DNA of 9,980 nucleotides from Alphaproteobacteria bacterium. Its GTDB lineage: Bacteria; Pseudomonadota; Alphaproteobacteria; UBA8366. The notes below the pieces were generated by a model. The model saw only the letters and a program-made list of their open reading frames with translations, ran no database searches and was not told the origin of the DNA. The stretch covers positions 1-9,980 of the forward strand of contig JAOTYV010000171.1 in NCBI GenBank assembly GCA_029861675.1, written 5' to 3'. Both the position numbers and the translations under genes were made by a program. Positions 1 through 6,344 of this stretch are shown in pieces. Numbering within the stretch: the first letter of the stretch is position 1; every line of letters starts with the position of its first letter.

Positions 1-314
1 TCTTCCAGTCTCGCCATCCAGCGTGTGAGCAGCGCCGGTCCCTCGATATTCTCCAGGCGCCGCCGCGTCTCCTCCACCCGGCTGAGCCCCGACGCGCGCT
101 GCGCCGCGATGTCGGCGCGCAAGGCGGTGAAGCCGGCCGGATCGGTTGCCGACAGCATGGCGTTCAGATCGCCCGCATGAATGTGCTGAATGACGTCGTT
201 GACCGTCCAGTCCTTGAACAAGGTCGGACGATGCCAGTCGTCCGCGCTCAACGTATCGAGCAGGCGGTACAGCGCCTTCCCTTCTTCACGGAAATCTTCG
301 GCTTGCTGCAGCAC
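1..314 (-). CDS. DinB/MDMPI-like (TIGR03084-like) metal-binding protein, 5' part only
   Basis: The leftward reading frame is open from a GTG at 314 to the window edge (104 codons), so only the N-terminal part is present. It starts V/M-L-Q-Q-A-E-D-F-R-E-E-G and contains DDWHRPTLFKDWTVNDVIQHIHAGD (given here in pieces: DDW, PTLFKDWTV, VIQHIHAGD), which is the typical first helix pair of the mycothiol-dependent maleylpyruvate isomerase N-terminal / DinB superfamily. The His in VIQHI is at the place of the family's first metal ligand. The closest recalled group is the TIGR03084 family, whose function is not established; the name is from memory of the pattern, not a search. The GTG start is supported by GGGGAG nine bases upstream and by the fact that a decayed paralogue at 2113 starts at the same position with ATG. 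Mycothiol is an actinobacterial thiol, so a mycothiol role is unlikely if the host is a proteobacterium. Confidence 0.8.
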   Translation of the reverse strand, partial: MLQQAEDFREEGKALYRLLDTLSADDWHRPTLFKDWTVNDVIQHIHAGDLNAMLSATDPAGFTALRADIAAQRASGLSRVEETRRRLENIEGPALLTRWMARLE

Positions 315-323
315 GGCCCGTTG

Positions 324-329
324 CTCCCC
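324..329 (-). promoter_or_regulatory. Ribosome binding site deciding the GTG start at 314
   Basis: On the minus strand GGGGAG lies nine bases before the GTG at 314. No ATG in the same frame is better placed, so the site decides the start. The equivalent place in the duplicate copy (minus strand, before 2113) reads CGGAGC. Confidence 0.6.
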
Positions 330-369
330 TGGTTTGAAGTGTCGCCGAACAGTGCACGTCGAGATCCAT

Positions 370-400
370 GGCGCTGTCAAGCGGGGCCAGAGATTGGCGG
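370..400 (-). promoter_or_regulatory. Conserved upstream block with a TTGACA -35-like box (copy 1)
   Basis: Read on the minus strand, this 31-base block ends in GCCCCGCTTGACAGCGCC, and it matches 2169-2199 at 28 of 31 positions by my count. It lies upstream of the GTG at 314, with TTGACA at 375-380. A matching -10 is poor: the best I see is TGCACT at 351-356 with an 18-base spacer. It may be the promoter of the DinB/MDMPI-like gene, or a regulator site. The conservation is seen; the function is inferred. Confidence 0.45.
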
Positions 401-455
401 TATGGCAAAGGTCCAAAACGAAAGCGGACACCGCTTCGAGCGGACAATGCGCTCC

Positions 456-1901
456 CTAACGCCGGCAACGGATCTTACTGAGACCGTCAATAAACTTCGG
501 ATCGTCCAGCTGTCCGATCAGATCGGCAGGATAGGGTTTCTCCAGCCCGGGCGGAATTCGGAATAGTCCATCGGGAAGCCGTATGGCGCGCGCGCGAGGA
601 TGCGCCTTATCGTCCGGCGTCTCTTCGGCGGAAGGCCAGCGGAGGGTGCGCTTCACCACAAAATCGTATTCCAACGGGTTGCGGCGGTAGATTTCGTTCA
701 ATGCCGTCCGTTCCTGCGGCGTCAACATTCCCATTCCGACAAGCGTCCTGGTGCGAACCAGGATGTTGATCGCGGGTAACGGATAATCGCTGCCGTTGAC
801 GAACCGCGTCTCGAGCATGCCGCGCAGGTCGGCGTGCCGCAACAATTGGACCAGCGGGGCGTCCTCCTTCGGCCTTTCGGTCAGCCGGTTGTGCTGGGTC
901 ATGGCGGAAATCTCGCCGAACAGGTTCTTACGGTAGCGCTCCTCCCGCATCAGCCGCACGAACAGTTCGAAGTTCCATTCCCGCTTTGCCGACCCGGGCG
1001 AGTCGATATCAACGCTTTTTCCCAGGCTCCCGGAGTGCGCCATGACCACCTTGACACCCATGTCGAGCGGCCGCCTGAAACAAAGCGGATTCCCCAACGC
1101 CTGATCTTCGTCGGCGTCGACGGCTTTTTCCTCTCCCACATGAGTGAGGAGGATCAGATTGTTCCGGATCATCGTTTTGTAATAGTCGTCGATGGCCGGG
1201 TCGCCGGCATCCATGCCCTGGGCGTTGGGCAGCCATTTGACGTATCTGACGCCCTTCTTCGCCCACCGTTCCAATATCTGGACCGCATCGGCCCGATACG
1301 GGTGGACGGAAATGACCGGAACGAAGAGCCCCCTGTAGCGGGGGTCGTTGGCCAGTTCAACAACACACTCGTTAGCGACAAAAAATGTTGTTTTTTCGGC
1401 ACTGCGCCGATGTTGCGCGTCGTAATGCCAATCGATCGCCAGCAAATGGAATTTGCCGCGTTTGGGCATCGCTTTGATCAGCGCGACCAGCCGCGCCAGA
1501 TACTCCGCATCGACATCTTGCTCATTTTCGACACCGGCGGCGCTCAAATAGACGAGCGCTTCGATCCGCTTCAACGGGTGGATCCATGTGAGCATCTTGG
1601 GATTGACGCCGGTGTCACAGCGCGCCGAACCCAATCCGATCAAATGGGTGTGGAAGTCGCGAAGATCACCGGCCCGTACGCCCTTGAAAGCCCGGTCCAC
1701 GAGCGCTTGCGCTTCGGGACTCAGCGCCTTGGTCGGGGATTTGTGGAAATCGCCGCCGACCTGATCGACGACGGAACACCCCTGCACGACCAAGCATGTC
1801 ATAAGGACGGCCATGAAAATTGCCATGCGGGAACCGATGCCGCCGAAAACCCCGCCAACGATGCGATGGCTCAGTTTGACGATGAAGAAAATGTCGATCA
1901 T
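456..1901 (-). CDS. Amidohydrolase-2-like metal-dependent hydrolase, predicted lipoprotein
   Basis: The 481-residue product shows the marks of an amidohydrolase superfamily TIM barrel: DFHTH at 82-86 gives the HxH metal motif, KW at 222-223 follows a strand, THVGEE has His254, VMAHSGS has His289, and NGSDYP has Asp372, the expected catalytic/metal Asp. The set looks intact, so the enzyme is probably active; the substrate is unknown. The N-terminus has a hydrophobic stretch ending in VVQGC (Cys42), a lipoprotein signal peptidase II-like site, which would place the enzyme on the periplasmic side of a membrane. The Gln at -2 of the Cys is atypical. The start is uncertain: Met1 has only a weak Shine-Dalgarno (CCCGGA), and Met26 (1826) would give a compact 16-residue signal before the Cys. 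It stops with TAG at 456, 141 bases before the next leftward gene, which has its own candidate promoter. No partner gene names the substrate. Confidence 0.8.
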   Translation of the reverse strand: MIDIFFIVKLSHRIVGGVFGGIGSRMAIFMAVLMTCLVVQGCSVVDQVGGDFHKSPTKALSPEAQALVDRAFKGVRAGDLRDFHTHLIGLGSARCDTGVNPKMLTWIHPLKRIEALVYLSAAGVENEQDVDAEYLARLVALIKAMPKRGKFHLLAIDWHYDAQHRRSAEKTTFFVANECVVELANDPRYRGLFVPVISVHPYRADAVQILERWAKKGVRYVKWLPNAQGMDAGDPAIDDYYKTMIRNNLILLTHVGEEKAVDADEDQALGNPLCFRRPLDMGVKVVMAHSGSLGKSVDIDSPGSAKREWNFELFVRLMREERYRKNLFGEISAMTQHNRLTERPKEDAPLVQLLRHADLRGMLETRFVNGSDYPLPAINILVRTRTLVGMGMLTPQERTALNEIYRRNPLEYDFVVKRTLRWPSAEETPDDKAHPRARAIRLPDGLFRIPPGLEKPYPADLIGQLDDPKFIDGLSKIRCRR

Positions 1902-2017
1902 TCCGGGCTATACACTGTCCCGCTTGTGGTTTCGCCGAGGTGACATGGCCATATCAGCATAAGTCTACCATCGCGGTCACATTGCGTTCCCGGTAATTCG
2001 CGAACCTATCGCCTCAA

Positions 2018-2113
2018 TCAAACCGTCGCCGGGCACGATGACGCCTGTAACGGCTGCGCGAAACCGGCCGGCGCCTGTCCTTCTTCACGCAATTCGGCGG
2101 CGTGCTGCACCAT
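2018..2113 (-). pseudogene. 5' remnant of a second DinB/MDMPI-like gene
   Basis: On the minus strand an ATG at 2113 begins a 31-codon frame, MVQHAAELREEGQAPAG and onward, which stops with TGA at 2018. Its first 14 codons align with the start of the gene at 314 (LQQAEDFREEGKAL): shared residues include Q, A, E, REEG. The DNA aligns without gaps from about 2070 to 2199 against 271 to 400, including the upstream region. Similarity ends after the GAAGAAGG..AGGCGC segment, so everything past the first helix is lost. This looks like a truncated duplicate, not a working small gene. A short functional peptide cannot be excluded, but nothing supports it. Confidence 0.65.
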
Positions 2114-2168
2114 GGCCCATCGCTCCGTCGGTGTGCTCGATCGCCGGTCAGTCCCCATCGAGAGCCGG

Positions 2169-2199
2169 GGCGCTGTCAAGCGGGGCCGGAATTTGGCGG
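2169..2199 (-). promoter_or_regulatory. Conserved upstream block with a TTGACA box (copy 2)
   Basis: This is the partner of 370-400: 28 of 31 bases match, including an 18-base identical core with TTGACA at 2174-2179 (minus strand). It is better conserved than the flanking duplicated sequence (about 38 of 58 bases between block and start codon). Copy 2 no longer precedes a working gene on the minus strand, but lies about 100 bases upstream of the rightward SDR. It could be kept as an operator or other site for that gene; this is inference. Confidence 0.4.
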
Positions 2200-2295
2200 C
2201 ATGACTCGGGCGGTTTGCGCACGACGGAGATTATGGCCCATGCTGGCCCGAACATTGGCGTCGCGCGCAAATCGAAAAATCGGGAGGAAGCAAAC

Positions 2296-3057
2296 ATGGC
2301 AGCAAACAACGCAAAGCCGCTCGCGGGAAAGGTCGCCTTGGTGACCGGCGCGGTCCGCCGGTCGGGCCGGGCGAGCGCCCTGGAGCTGGCGCGGCATGGC
2401 GCCTCGGTCGCGATCAATACGCGGCGCTCGGTCGATGAAGCCGAAGCGGTCAAGGCCGAGCTGGAAGCGCTTGGCGTCAAGGCCGGGGTCTACATCGCCG
2501 ACGTGACCGACGAAAAAGGGGTGACCGACATGGTCGGCGCCATTTCTCGCGATCTCGGCGATATCGATATTCTCGTCAACAACGCCGCCGACCGCGGCCG
2601 CGTCCCCACGCTGGAGCTGAGCTTCGAGGAATGGCATCGCATCGTGCACATCATTCTCGACGGCGCGTTTCTCTGCTCGCGAGCGGTACTGCCCCATATG
2701 GTCGATCAGGGATGGGGCCGGATCGTAAACATTAGCGGCGTCGGCAATTACGTGGGCTATGCGGAGCGGGTTCACGTGCATGCGGGCAAGGGCGGCCTCG
2801 ACGCCATGACGCGCAGCCTGTCGAGCGAATTCTGCGAAAAGGGCATCACCGTGAACACGGTGTGCGTCGGCCTGATCGGCGGCGAGCGCCCGGCGTCGGC
2901 GGGCCCGCACCCGAAGAACGTTCCCAACGCCGCGCCGGTCGGCTACATGGGCGAACCGACCGACATCGCGAATGCGGTGTCCTTTCTCTGCCAGCCGGCC
3001 TCGCGCTTCATTACCGGACAGATGCTGCACGTCAACGGCGGAGAATACCTGTCCTGA
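2296..3057 (+). CDS. SDR family oxidoreductase-like protein without the catalytic Tyr
   Basis: The 253-residue product has the classical SDR layout and length. The Rossmann cofactor motif is TGAVRRSGRA at 17-26; the middle Gly of GxxxGxG is Arg22, as in some NADPH-using SDRs. ADV (68-70), NNAA (95-98) and the C-terminal GQMLHVNGGEYLS end are also typical. Cofactor binding is therefore likely. The active site is not classical: after Ser147 (NISG), the YxxxK motif reads V161-H-A-G-K165. Lys165 is kept, but the Tyr position is Val, flanked by His160 and His162. It may be a non-classical SDR in which a His acts, or a non-catalytic one. The ATG at 2296 is chosen over an in-frame ATG at 2038 because GGAGGAA sits seven bases upstream and the fold starts a few residues later. 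It converges with the SDR at 3196-4014 and ends in a hairpin that overlaps the stop codon. Confidence 0.88.
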   Translation: MAANNAKPLAGKVALVTGAVRRSGRASALELARHGASVAINTRRSVDEAEAVKAELEALGVKAGVYIADVTDEKGVTDMVGAISRDLGDIDILVNNAADRGRVPTLELSFEEWHRIVHIILDGAFLCSRAVLPHMVDQGWGRIVNISGVGNYVGYAERVHVHAGKGGLDAMTRSLSSEFCEKGITVNTVCVGLIGGERPASAGPHPKNVPNAAPVGYMGEPTDIANAVSFLCQPASRFITGQMLHVNGGEYLS

Positions 3058-3079
3058 GGTTTCCGGTACTGGAAACCTC
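3056..3079 (+). terminator. 9-bp hairpin overlapping the SDR stop codon
   Basis: GAGGTTTCC (3056-3064), a six-base loop GGTACT, and GGAAACCTC (3071-3079) form a perfect 9-bp stem. The left arm begins inside the TGA of the upstream gene. A pyrimidine-rich stretch (TTCCTTCTCC) follows, but there is no T-run, so termination is plausible but not certain. Confidence 0.45.
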
Positions 3080-3087
3080 TTCCTTCT

Positions 3088-3102
3088 CCGGTGCTGCACC
3101 GG
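3088..3102. repeat. Short palindrome CCGGTGC-T-GCACCGG competing with the large inverted repeat
   Basis: Two perfect 7-bp arms are separated by one T. The right arm (GCACCGG, 3096-3102) is also the outer end of the 31-bp left arm at 3096-3126, so in RNA or cruciform DNA the two structures would exclude each other at that end. Confidence 0.5.
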
Positions 3103-3171
3103 CCCGCTCCCTCTCCCGGCCACCCACAGGATAATTGCATTGGGTGGCCGGGAGAGGGAGCGGGCTGGTGC
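3096..3171. repeat. 31-bp near-perfect inverted repeat between the convergent SDR genes
   Basis: The left arm is 3096-3126 and the right arm 3141-3171; they pair at 30 of 31 positions (the mismatch is G3101 against A in the complement of the right arm). The loop is 14 bases (3127-3140, CAGGATAATTGCAT). The arms are rich in CCCTCTCCCGG. It can act as a two-way terminator for the SDR genes ending at 3057 and 3196, but neither side has a T-run. It may equally be an intergenic dispersed repeat of REP/MITE kind. No target-site duplication is visible. Confidence 0.7.
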
Positions 3172-3195
3172 GATGCGACAGCAAAAAATACCGCT

Positions 3196-4014
3196 TCAGT
3201 AATACACCGCGTTTCCGGCGCCGCCGTTCGGGACCAGCAACTCGCCGGTCAGGGCGCAGGCCTGATTGGACGCGAGAAAAACCGCGACATAGGCGACCTC
3301 GGACGCGTCGACCATGCGGCCGATCGCATTGGTCCGGGGGGCGCCCTCCGCATAATCCTGCTTTTCGATCAGCTCGGGCGAATCGCCGGTTTTCTTGGAC
3401 CGTTCGGCGAGCTGCACGGCGGTCCGCTCGGTGCGGGTGGCGCCAGGATGAATGCAATTGACGGTGATGCCGTCGCGGCCCAATTGCAGCGCCATCGTCC
3501 GCGTGAAATGAACCAATGAGGTGTTCCGCGCGCCGCCGCTCAAATTACCCGGCGTGCGGGCGTTCACGCCGCTGATGTTGATGATGCGGCCCCAACCCGC
3601 CTTCTTCAGATGCGGGATCGCCGCCCGGGTCAAGCGCAGCGCGCCGAGATATTTCGTATTGAAGTCATCCAGGAAATCTTCGTCGACGATCGTGTCGATG
3701 CGCCCGACCGCATTCGGCGACCCACCCGGCAGGGATGCGCTGTTGACGAGGATATTGAGGCCGCCGAGCGCCTCGGCCGCCTGATCGACCATCTCGTCGA
3801 CCGCCTTGCGGTCCTTCACGTCGCAGGAGAAGGCGATGATGTTGCGGCCCGTCTCGCCGGCGATCTCCTCCGCGGTTTCCTTGAGCGGACCGATCGAACG
3901 CGCCGTCAAGGCAACGTCGACCCCTTCGCGGGCCAGTTCCAGGGCAATCGCCTTGCCGATGCCGCGCGATCCGCCAGCCACGATTGCCGTTTTGTCTTTC
4001 AATCCAAAATCCAT
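3196..4014 (-). CDS. SDR family oxidoreductase-like protein lacking Tyr and Lys of YxxxK
   Basis: The 272-residue product has an SDR Rossmann motif AGGSRGIG at 13-20, CDV at 64-66, NSAS at 91-94 in place of NNAG, NISG with Ser148, and HPGATRT at 189-195 in the cofactor/substrate loop. Where YxxxK is expected, the sequence is S159-G-G-A-R163-N164-T before LVHFTRTMA, so there is no Tyr and the Lys is Arg or Asn depending on a one-residue alignment choice. I recall SDR groups with an RN at this place, and their reactions are poorly known. The start at 4014 is chosen because GGGAG lies six bases upstream and the fold begins at once; a longer frame reaching 4137 has an unrelated Arg-rich extension. 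It faces the SDR at 2296-3057 tail to tail, but the two are not close copies. Confidence 0.87.
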   Translation of the reverse strand: MDFGLKDKTAIVAGGSRGIGKAIALELAREGVDVALTARSIGPLKETAEEIAGETGRNIIAFSCDVKDRKAVDEMVDQAAEALGGLNILVNSASLPGGSPNAVGRIDTIVDEDFLDDFNTKYLGALRLTRAAIPHLKKAGWGRIINISGVNARTPGNLSGGARNTSLVHFTRTMALQLGRDGITVNCIHPGATRTERTAVQLAERSKKTGDSPELIEKQDYAEGAPRTNAIGRMVDASEVAYVAVFLASNQACALTGELLVPNGGAGNAVYY

Positions 4015-4259
4015 GGTCTTCTCCCGAGGTGCTCTCCGCCGGATTGGCCGAACGAACCGTGTGTCCTCGGAGCATATCGGTCTACGCGGCGGCACAGCAA
4101 TGAAATTGGACGCGGTTCGCACACACCGTGTCCGCAAAAAATTTTAACCCAAGGCGTGCGCAGAAATTCGTCTATCGGTCTATACTGAAAATCACACAAC
4201 GCACCGACGCGGTGACAGGATGGACCACTCCGCAACCCCAATGATCGGCATGTGACGCT
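4015..4259. other. Divergent intergenic region, relatively AT-rich
   Basis: These 245 bases lie between the SDR start at 4014 and the membrane protein start at 4260. They contain AAAAAATTTT near 4136-4145, a -10-like TATACT at 4181-4186 on the plus strand without a good -35 at 16-18 bases, GTCTAT repeated at 4170 and 4178, and a small hairpin CACCG-ACG-CGGTG at 4202-4214 in the likely leader. Promoters for both genes probably lie here; none is certain. Confidence 0.4.
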
Positions 4260-4790
4260 ATGGCGGAACAATCCGGCATGCTGCTCCTCGCCTTGACGGG
4301 CGGGCTCGGCCTGGGCGCCGCGATCGTGTTCGCGGGCGTCTGGTTGGCGGCCAACTGGCGTGTCATCGGCACGATTAGCAAAAGCCTCTTGCTAATTTTG
4401 CTGGCGGCGGCCTATGGCGGCGCCTGGCACGGACTTTCCGAAGCGATTGCCGCGGATGTCGCACTCGGCATCGAAAGCGCATCGGCAACCTTCTTCCTGT
4501 GCTCCCTGCTTCTGGGGTTGTACCGAATATGGCGCGAGACCTGGAGCAGCCGGCCGGCGGCGTGGCGCTTGTGGCTGTTGCGGGAAATTGTCCGCGTGTT
4601 GTCCTGGCCCATGGGACTCTTCATGACGGCCACCGCCGCGCTCTCCACCATCGCGCTGTTCACAACGATACAGCAAGGCCCGCAGACCGAAGTGCTGCTA
4701 TTCGAGCTGGGTCTCTTTACGGCCGCCTGCTGGGCCATCGTGATGGTCGGCGGCGTCTGGGCACGCACCCAAATGCCGGACCGGCATTAG
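4260..4790 (+). CDS. Hypothetical integral membrane protein, about five helices
   Basis: I do not recognise this 176-residue product. Hydrophobic stretches at about 7-31, 37-56, 73-90, 115-137 and 145-167 suggest five membrane segments. An amphipathic, Arg/Trp-rich stretch at 88-113 (RIWRETW, RLWLLREIVRV) lies between the third and fourth and is probably cytoplasmic. No catalytic or binding motif is visible. The start has no good Shine-Dalgarno, so the exact N-terminus is uncertain, although the first segment begins right after it. It stands alone: the SDR to its left is divergent and the hydrolase to its right is convergent. Codon use and GC look like the neighbours, which supports a real gene. 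Confidence 0.68.
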   Translation: MAEQSGMLLLALTGGLGLGAAIVFAGVWLAANWRVIGTISKSLLLILLAAAYGGAWHGLSEAIAADVALGIESASATFFLCSLLLGLYRIWRETWSSRPAAWRLWLLREIVRVLSWPMGLFMTATAALSTIALFTTIQQGPQTEVLLFELGLFTAACWAIVMVGGVWARTQMPDRH

Positions 4791-4801
4791 AGTAATCCCG
4801 A

Positions 4802-4820
4802 GCGAACCGAAACGGTTCGC
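4802..4820. terminator. 8-bp hairpin between convergent genes
   Basis: GCGAACCG (4802-4809), loop AAA, CGGTTCGC (4813-4820) form a perfect stem 11 bases after the membrane protein's stop, between it and the hydrolase gene ending at 4896. No T-run follows on either strand, so it is a candidate two-way terminator only. Confidence 0.45.
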
Positions 4821-4895
4821 GACGACGTATTTGCGCAAAACAAAAAGATAGGCCGTTTCACTTGCGTCAATTTTAGCAAGAAATGGTCTGGCGGC

Positions 4896-6134
4896 TTAAA
4901 CCGCCCCTGCCCGCTCGAGCATCACCTGCAGCAAGACATCGCAGCCCGCCGCAAGATCGCCGGGCCGCGCGTTTTCCCGTTCGTTGTGGCTGACACCGCC
5001 CTCGCACGGCACGAAGATCATGCCGGTCGGCGCGATCCGGTTCAATTGGCACGCATCGTGTCCGGCGCCCGAAAAGATATCGCGGGATTTGACGCCGAGC
5101 CGCCCGGCGGCGCTCCGGACGGCATCGATACACCCGGGGTCGAAGGATATCGACTGGCGTTCGCTGATCAGCGTGAAGTCGATCTCCAATTTTGCCGCCG
5201 TAGCGATTTCCGAGCAGCGCTCGCGCATGCGCTCGGCAAAACCGACGAGCGTCGCGTCGTCGGGATGGCGGCTGTCGATCGAGAAAACGGTTTGGCCGCT
5301 TATCGTGTTTCGGGAATTCGGCCGGGCGGTGATCGACCCCACGGTGACCACCGGCAGGGGATCGCACTCGAACGCGGCGGCATTTATCGCGGCTATCATC
5401 TGCGCCGCGCCGAGCAACGCATCCCGCCGTTCGGTCAGCGGCAGCGTGCCCGCGTGCCCTTCCTCGCCCGTCACGGTAACCGTGAAGCATTTCTGGCCCT
5501 GCGCGCCGAGCACCACGCCGATCGGCGTCGACTCGTTCTCCAGGATCGGCCCCTGCTCGATATGCGCTTCGAAAAAGGCATCGACGGGATACCCACCCAC
5601 CGGTTCGTTGCCCGCATAGCCGATCGCCGCCAGCGCCGCGCCGATGGTGATGCCGTCGGCGTCGGTGCGCGCCAATCCGGTGTCGACGTCGTAGATACCG
5701 GCGAAGACACCCGATGCGATCATCCCGCCGCCGAACCGTACCCCTTCCTCGTCGGTCCACACCGCCACATCGAGCGGCGCCTCGGTTTCGATCTTTGCAT
5801 CGTTCAGGCTGCGCACGACTTCCAGCCCGGCGAGCACACCGTAAATGCCGTCGAAGCGGCCACCCAGCGGTTGCGTATCGAGATGGCTCCCGGTCATCAC
5901 CGGCGGCCGGTTCGCGTCCCGCCCCGGCCGGCGCGCGAACACATTGCCCATGCGGTCGACCCGTACCCGGCACCCGGCGTCCCGGCACCAGGAAACGAAG
6001 AGATCCCGTGCCGCACGGTCCAATTCGGTCAGTGCTATCCGGCCGACGCCGCCGCCCGGCGTGGCGCCGATCCGCGCCATTTCCATCAAACTGTCCCACA
6101 ACCGGTCGCCATCGATACGTACTGTCTCGGTCAC
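4896..6134 (-). CDS. M20-family hydantoinase/carbamoylase-type amidohydrolase (allantoate or N-carbamoyl-L-amino acid)
   Basis: The 412-residue product is the normal length for the family. Binuclear zinc ligands are all in place: GSHLDTQ with His84, GGRFDG with Asp95 (bridging), TDEEGVRF with Glu129/Glu130, EAHIEQGP with His191, and SHNE with His384. The dimerisation lid has GEEGHAGTLP (His227), and RPNSRN, DSRH (Arg289) and SGAGHDA (His359) fit the substrate-binding residues of the family. Enzymes of this group cleave allantoate, N-carbamoyl-L-amino acids or beta-ureidopropionate in the cytoplasm; the sequence does not separate these. The GTG at 6134 is chosen because AAAGGG ends eight bases before it and the family's N-terminus starts there; a GTG at 6143 overlaps that site. 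It is divergent from the MFS gene at 6345, which may share its regulation. Confidence 0.9.
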   Translation of the reverse strand: MTETVRIDGDRLWDSLMEMARIGATPGGGVGRIALTELDRAARDLFVSWCRDAGCRVRVDRMGNVFARRPGRDANRPPVMTGSHLDTQPLGGRFDGIYGVLAGLEVVRSLNDAKIETEAPLDVAVWTDEEGVRFGGGMIASGVFAGIYDVDTGLARTDADGITIGAALAAIGYAGNEPVGGYPVDAFFEAHIEQGPILENESTPIGVVLGAQGQKCFTVTVTGEEGHAGTLPLTERRDALLGAAQMIAAINAAAFECDPLPVVTVGSITARPNSRNTISGQTVFSIDSRHPDDATLVGFAERMRERCSEIATAAKLEIDFTLISERQSISFDPGCIDAVRSAAGRLGVKSRDIFSGAGHDACQLNRIAPTGMIFVPCEGGVSHNERENARPGDLAAGCDVLLQVMLERAGAV

Positions 6135-6344
6135 GGTATCCACCCTTTCTGGCGCCGTTCCAGCGTCTGCCCCGCCGAGCCATTGCGCGGTTCGCGGGGA
6201 GACATAGCCAAACCGTAGCCAGTATGCTGAATATACCAATGCCGGTCCGGGACCCGCCCGCCTGCGCAAAGTATGGTCGCGATGCCGTCCGTCCGCAATT
6301 CAGGTCCGGCGGCGCACAGCCGCAAGGTGAGAACACCCGCCGCA
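6135..6344. other. Divergent promoter region of the hydrolase and MFS genes
   Basis: These 210 bases must carry the promoters of both genes. TATACC at 6232-6237 (plus) is -10-like but lacks a clear -35. The ribosome site of the leftward gene (AAAGGG) is at 6143-6148, and AAGGTGAG at about 6324-6331 precedes the MFS start with a long spacing. No operator palindrome stands out. Confidence 0.4.

Larger units (their letters stand above)
1902..2295. other. Gene-free interval between divergent genes, holding a gene fossil
   Basis: These 394 bases separate the leftward amidohydrolase from the rightward SDR. No intact gene is visible. About 2070-2199 is a diverged copy of 271-400, that is, the start and upstream region of the DinB/MDMPI-like gene. 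The rest (about 1902-2017 and 2200-2280) shows no recognised feature. Promoters for both flanking genes must lie here, but I cannot place a convincing -35/-10 pair for either. The ribosome site GGAGGAA at 2283-2289 belongs to the SDR gene. Confidence 0.6.

Noticed and set aside
177..566. A 129-codon plus-strand open frame near the left edge
   Set aside because: It is antisense to the DinB/MDMPI-like start, the intergenic block and the amidohydrolase end. The minus-strand reading explains the DNA better.
834..1943. A 369-codon open frame on the plus strand over the amidohydrolase gene
   Set aside because: It is antisense to a gene with complete catalytic motifs. High GC makes stops rare in the opposite frames, and the product has no recognisable domain.
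2038..2295. An 86-residue N-terminal extension of the SDR gene
   Set aside because: The extension crosses the gene fossil, is not SDR-like, and a strong ribosome site stands directly before the ATG at 2296.
3127..3140. GATAAT in the loop of the large inverted repeat as a -10 box
   Set aside because: No -35 lies at 16-18 bases, and no gene starts downstream on that strand.
4181..4186. TATACT as a full promoter for the membrane protein
   Set aside because: The -10 is good, but the bases at the -35 positions do not resemble TTGACA and no extended TG is present, so it is only noted in the intergenic entry.
4986..6218. A 410-codon plus-strand open frame over the M20 hydrolase
   Set aside because: It is the antisense shadow of a well-conserved zinc enzyme. 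The product is Arg- and His-rich with no domain and no ribosome site.
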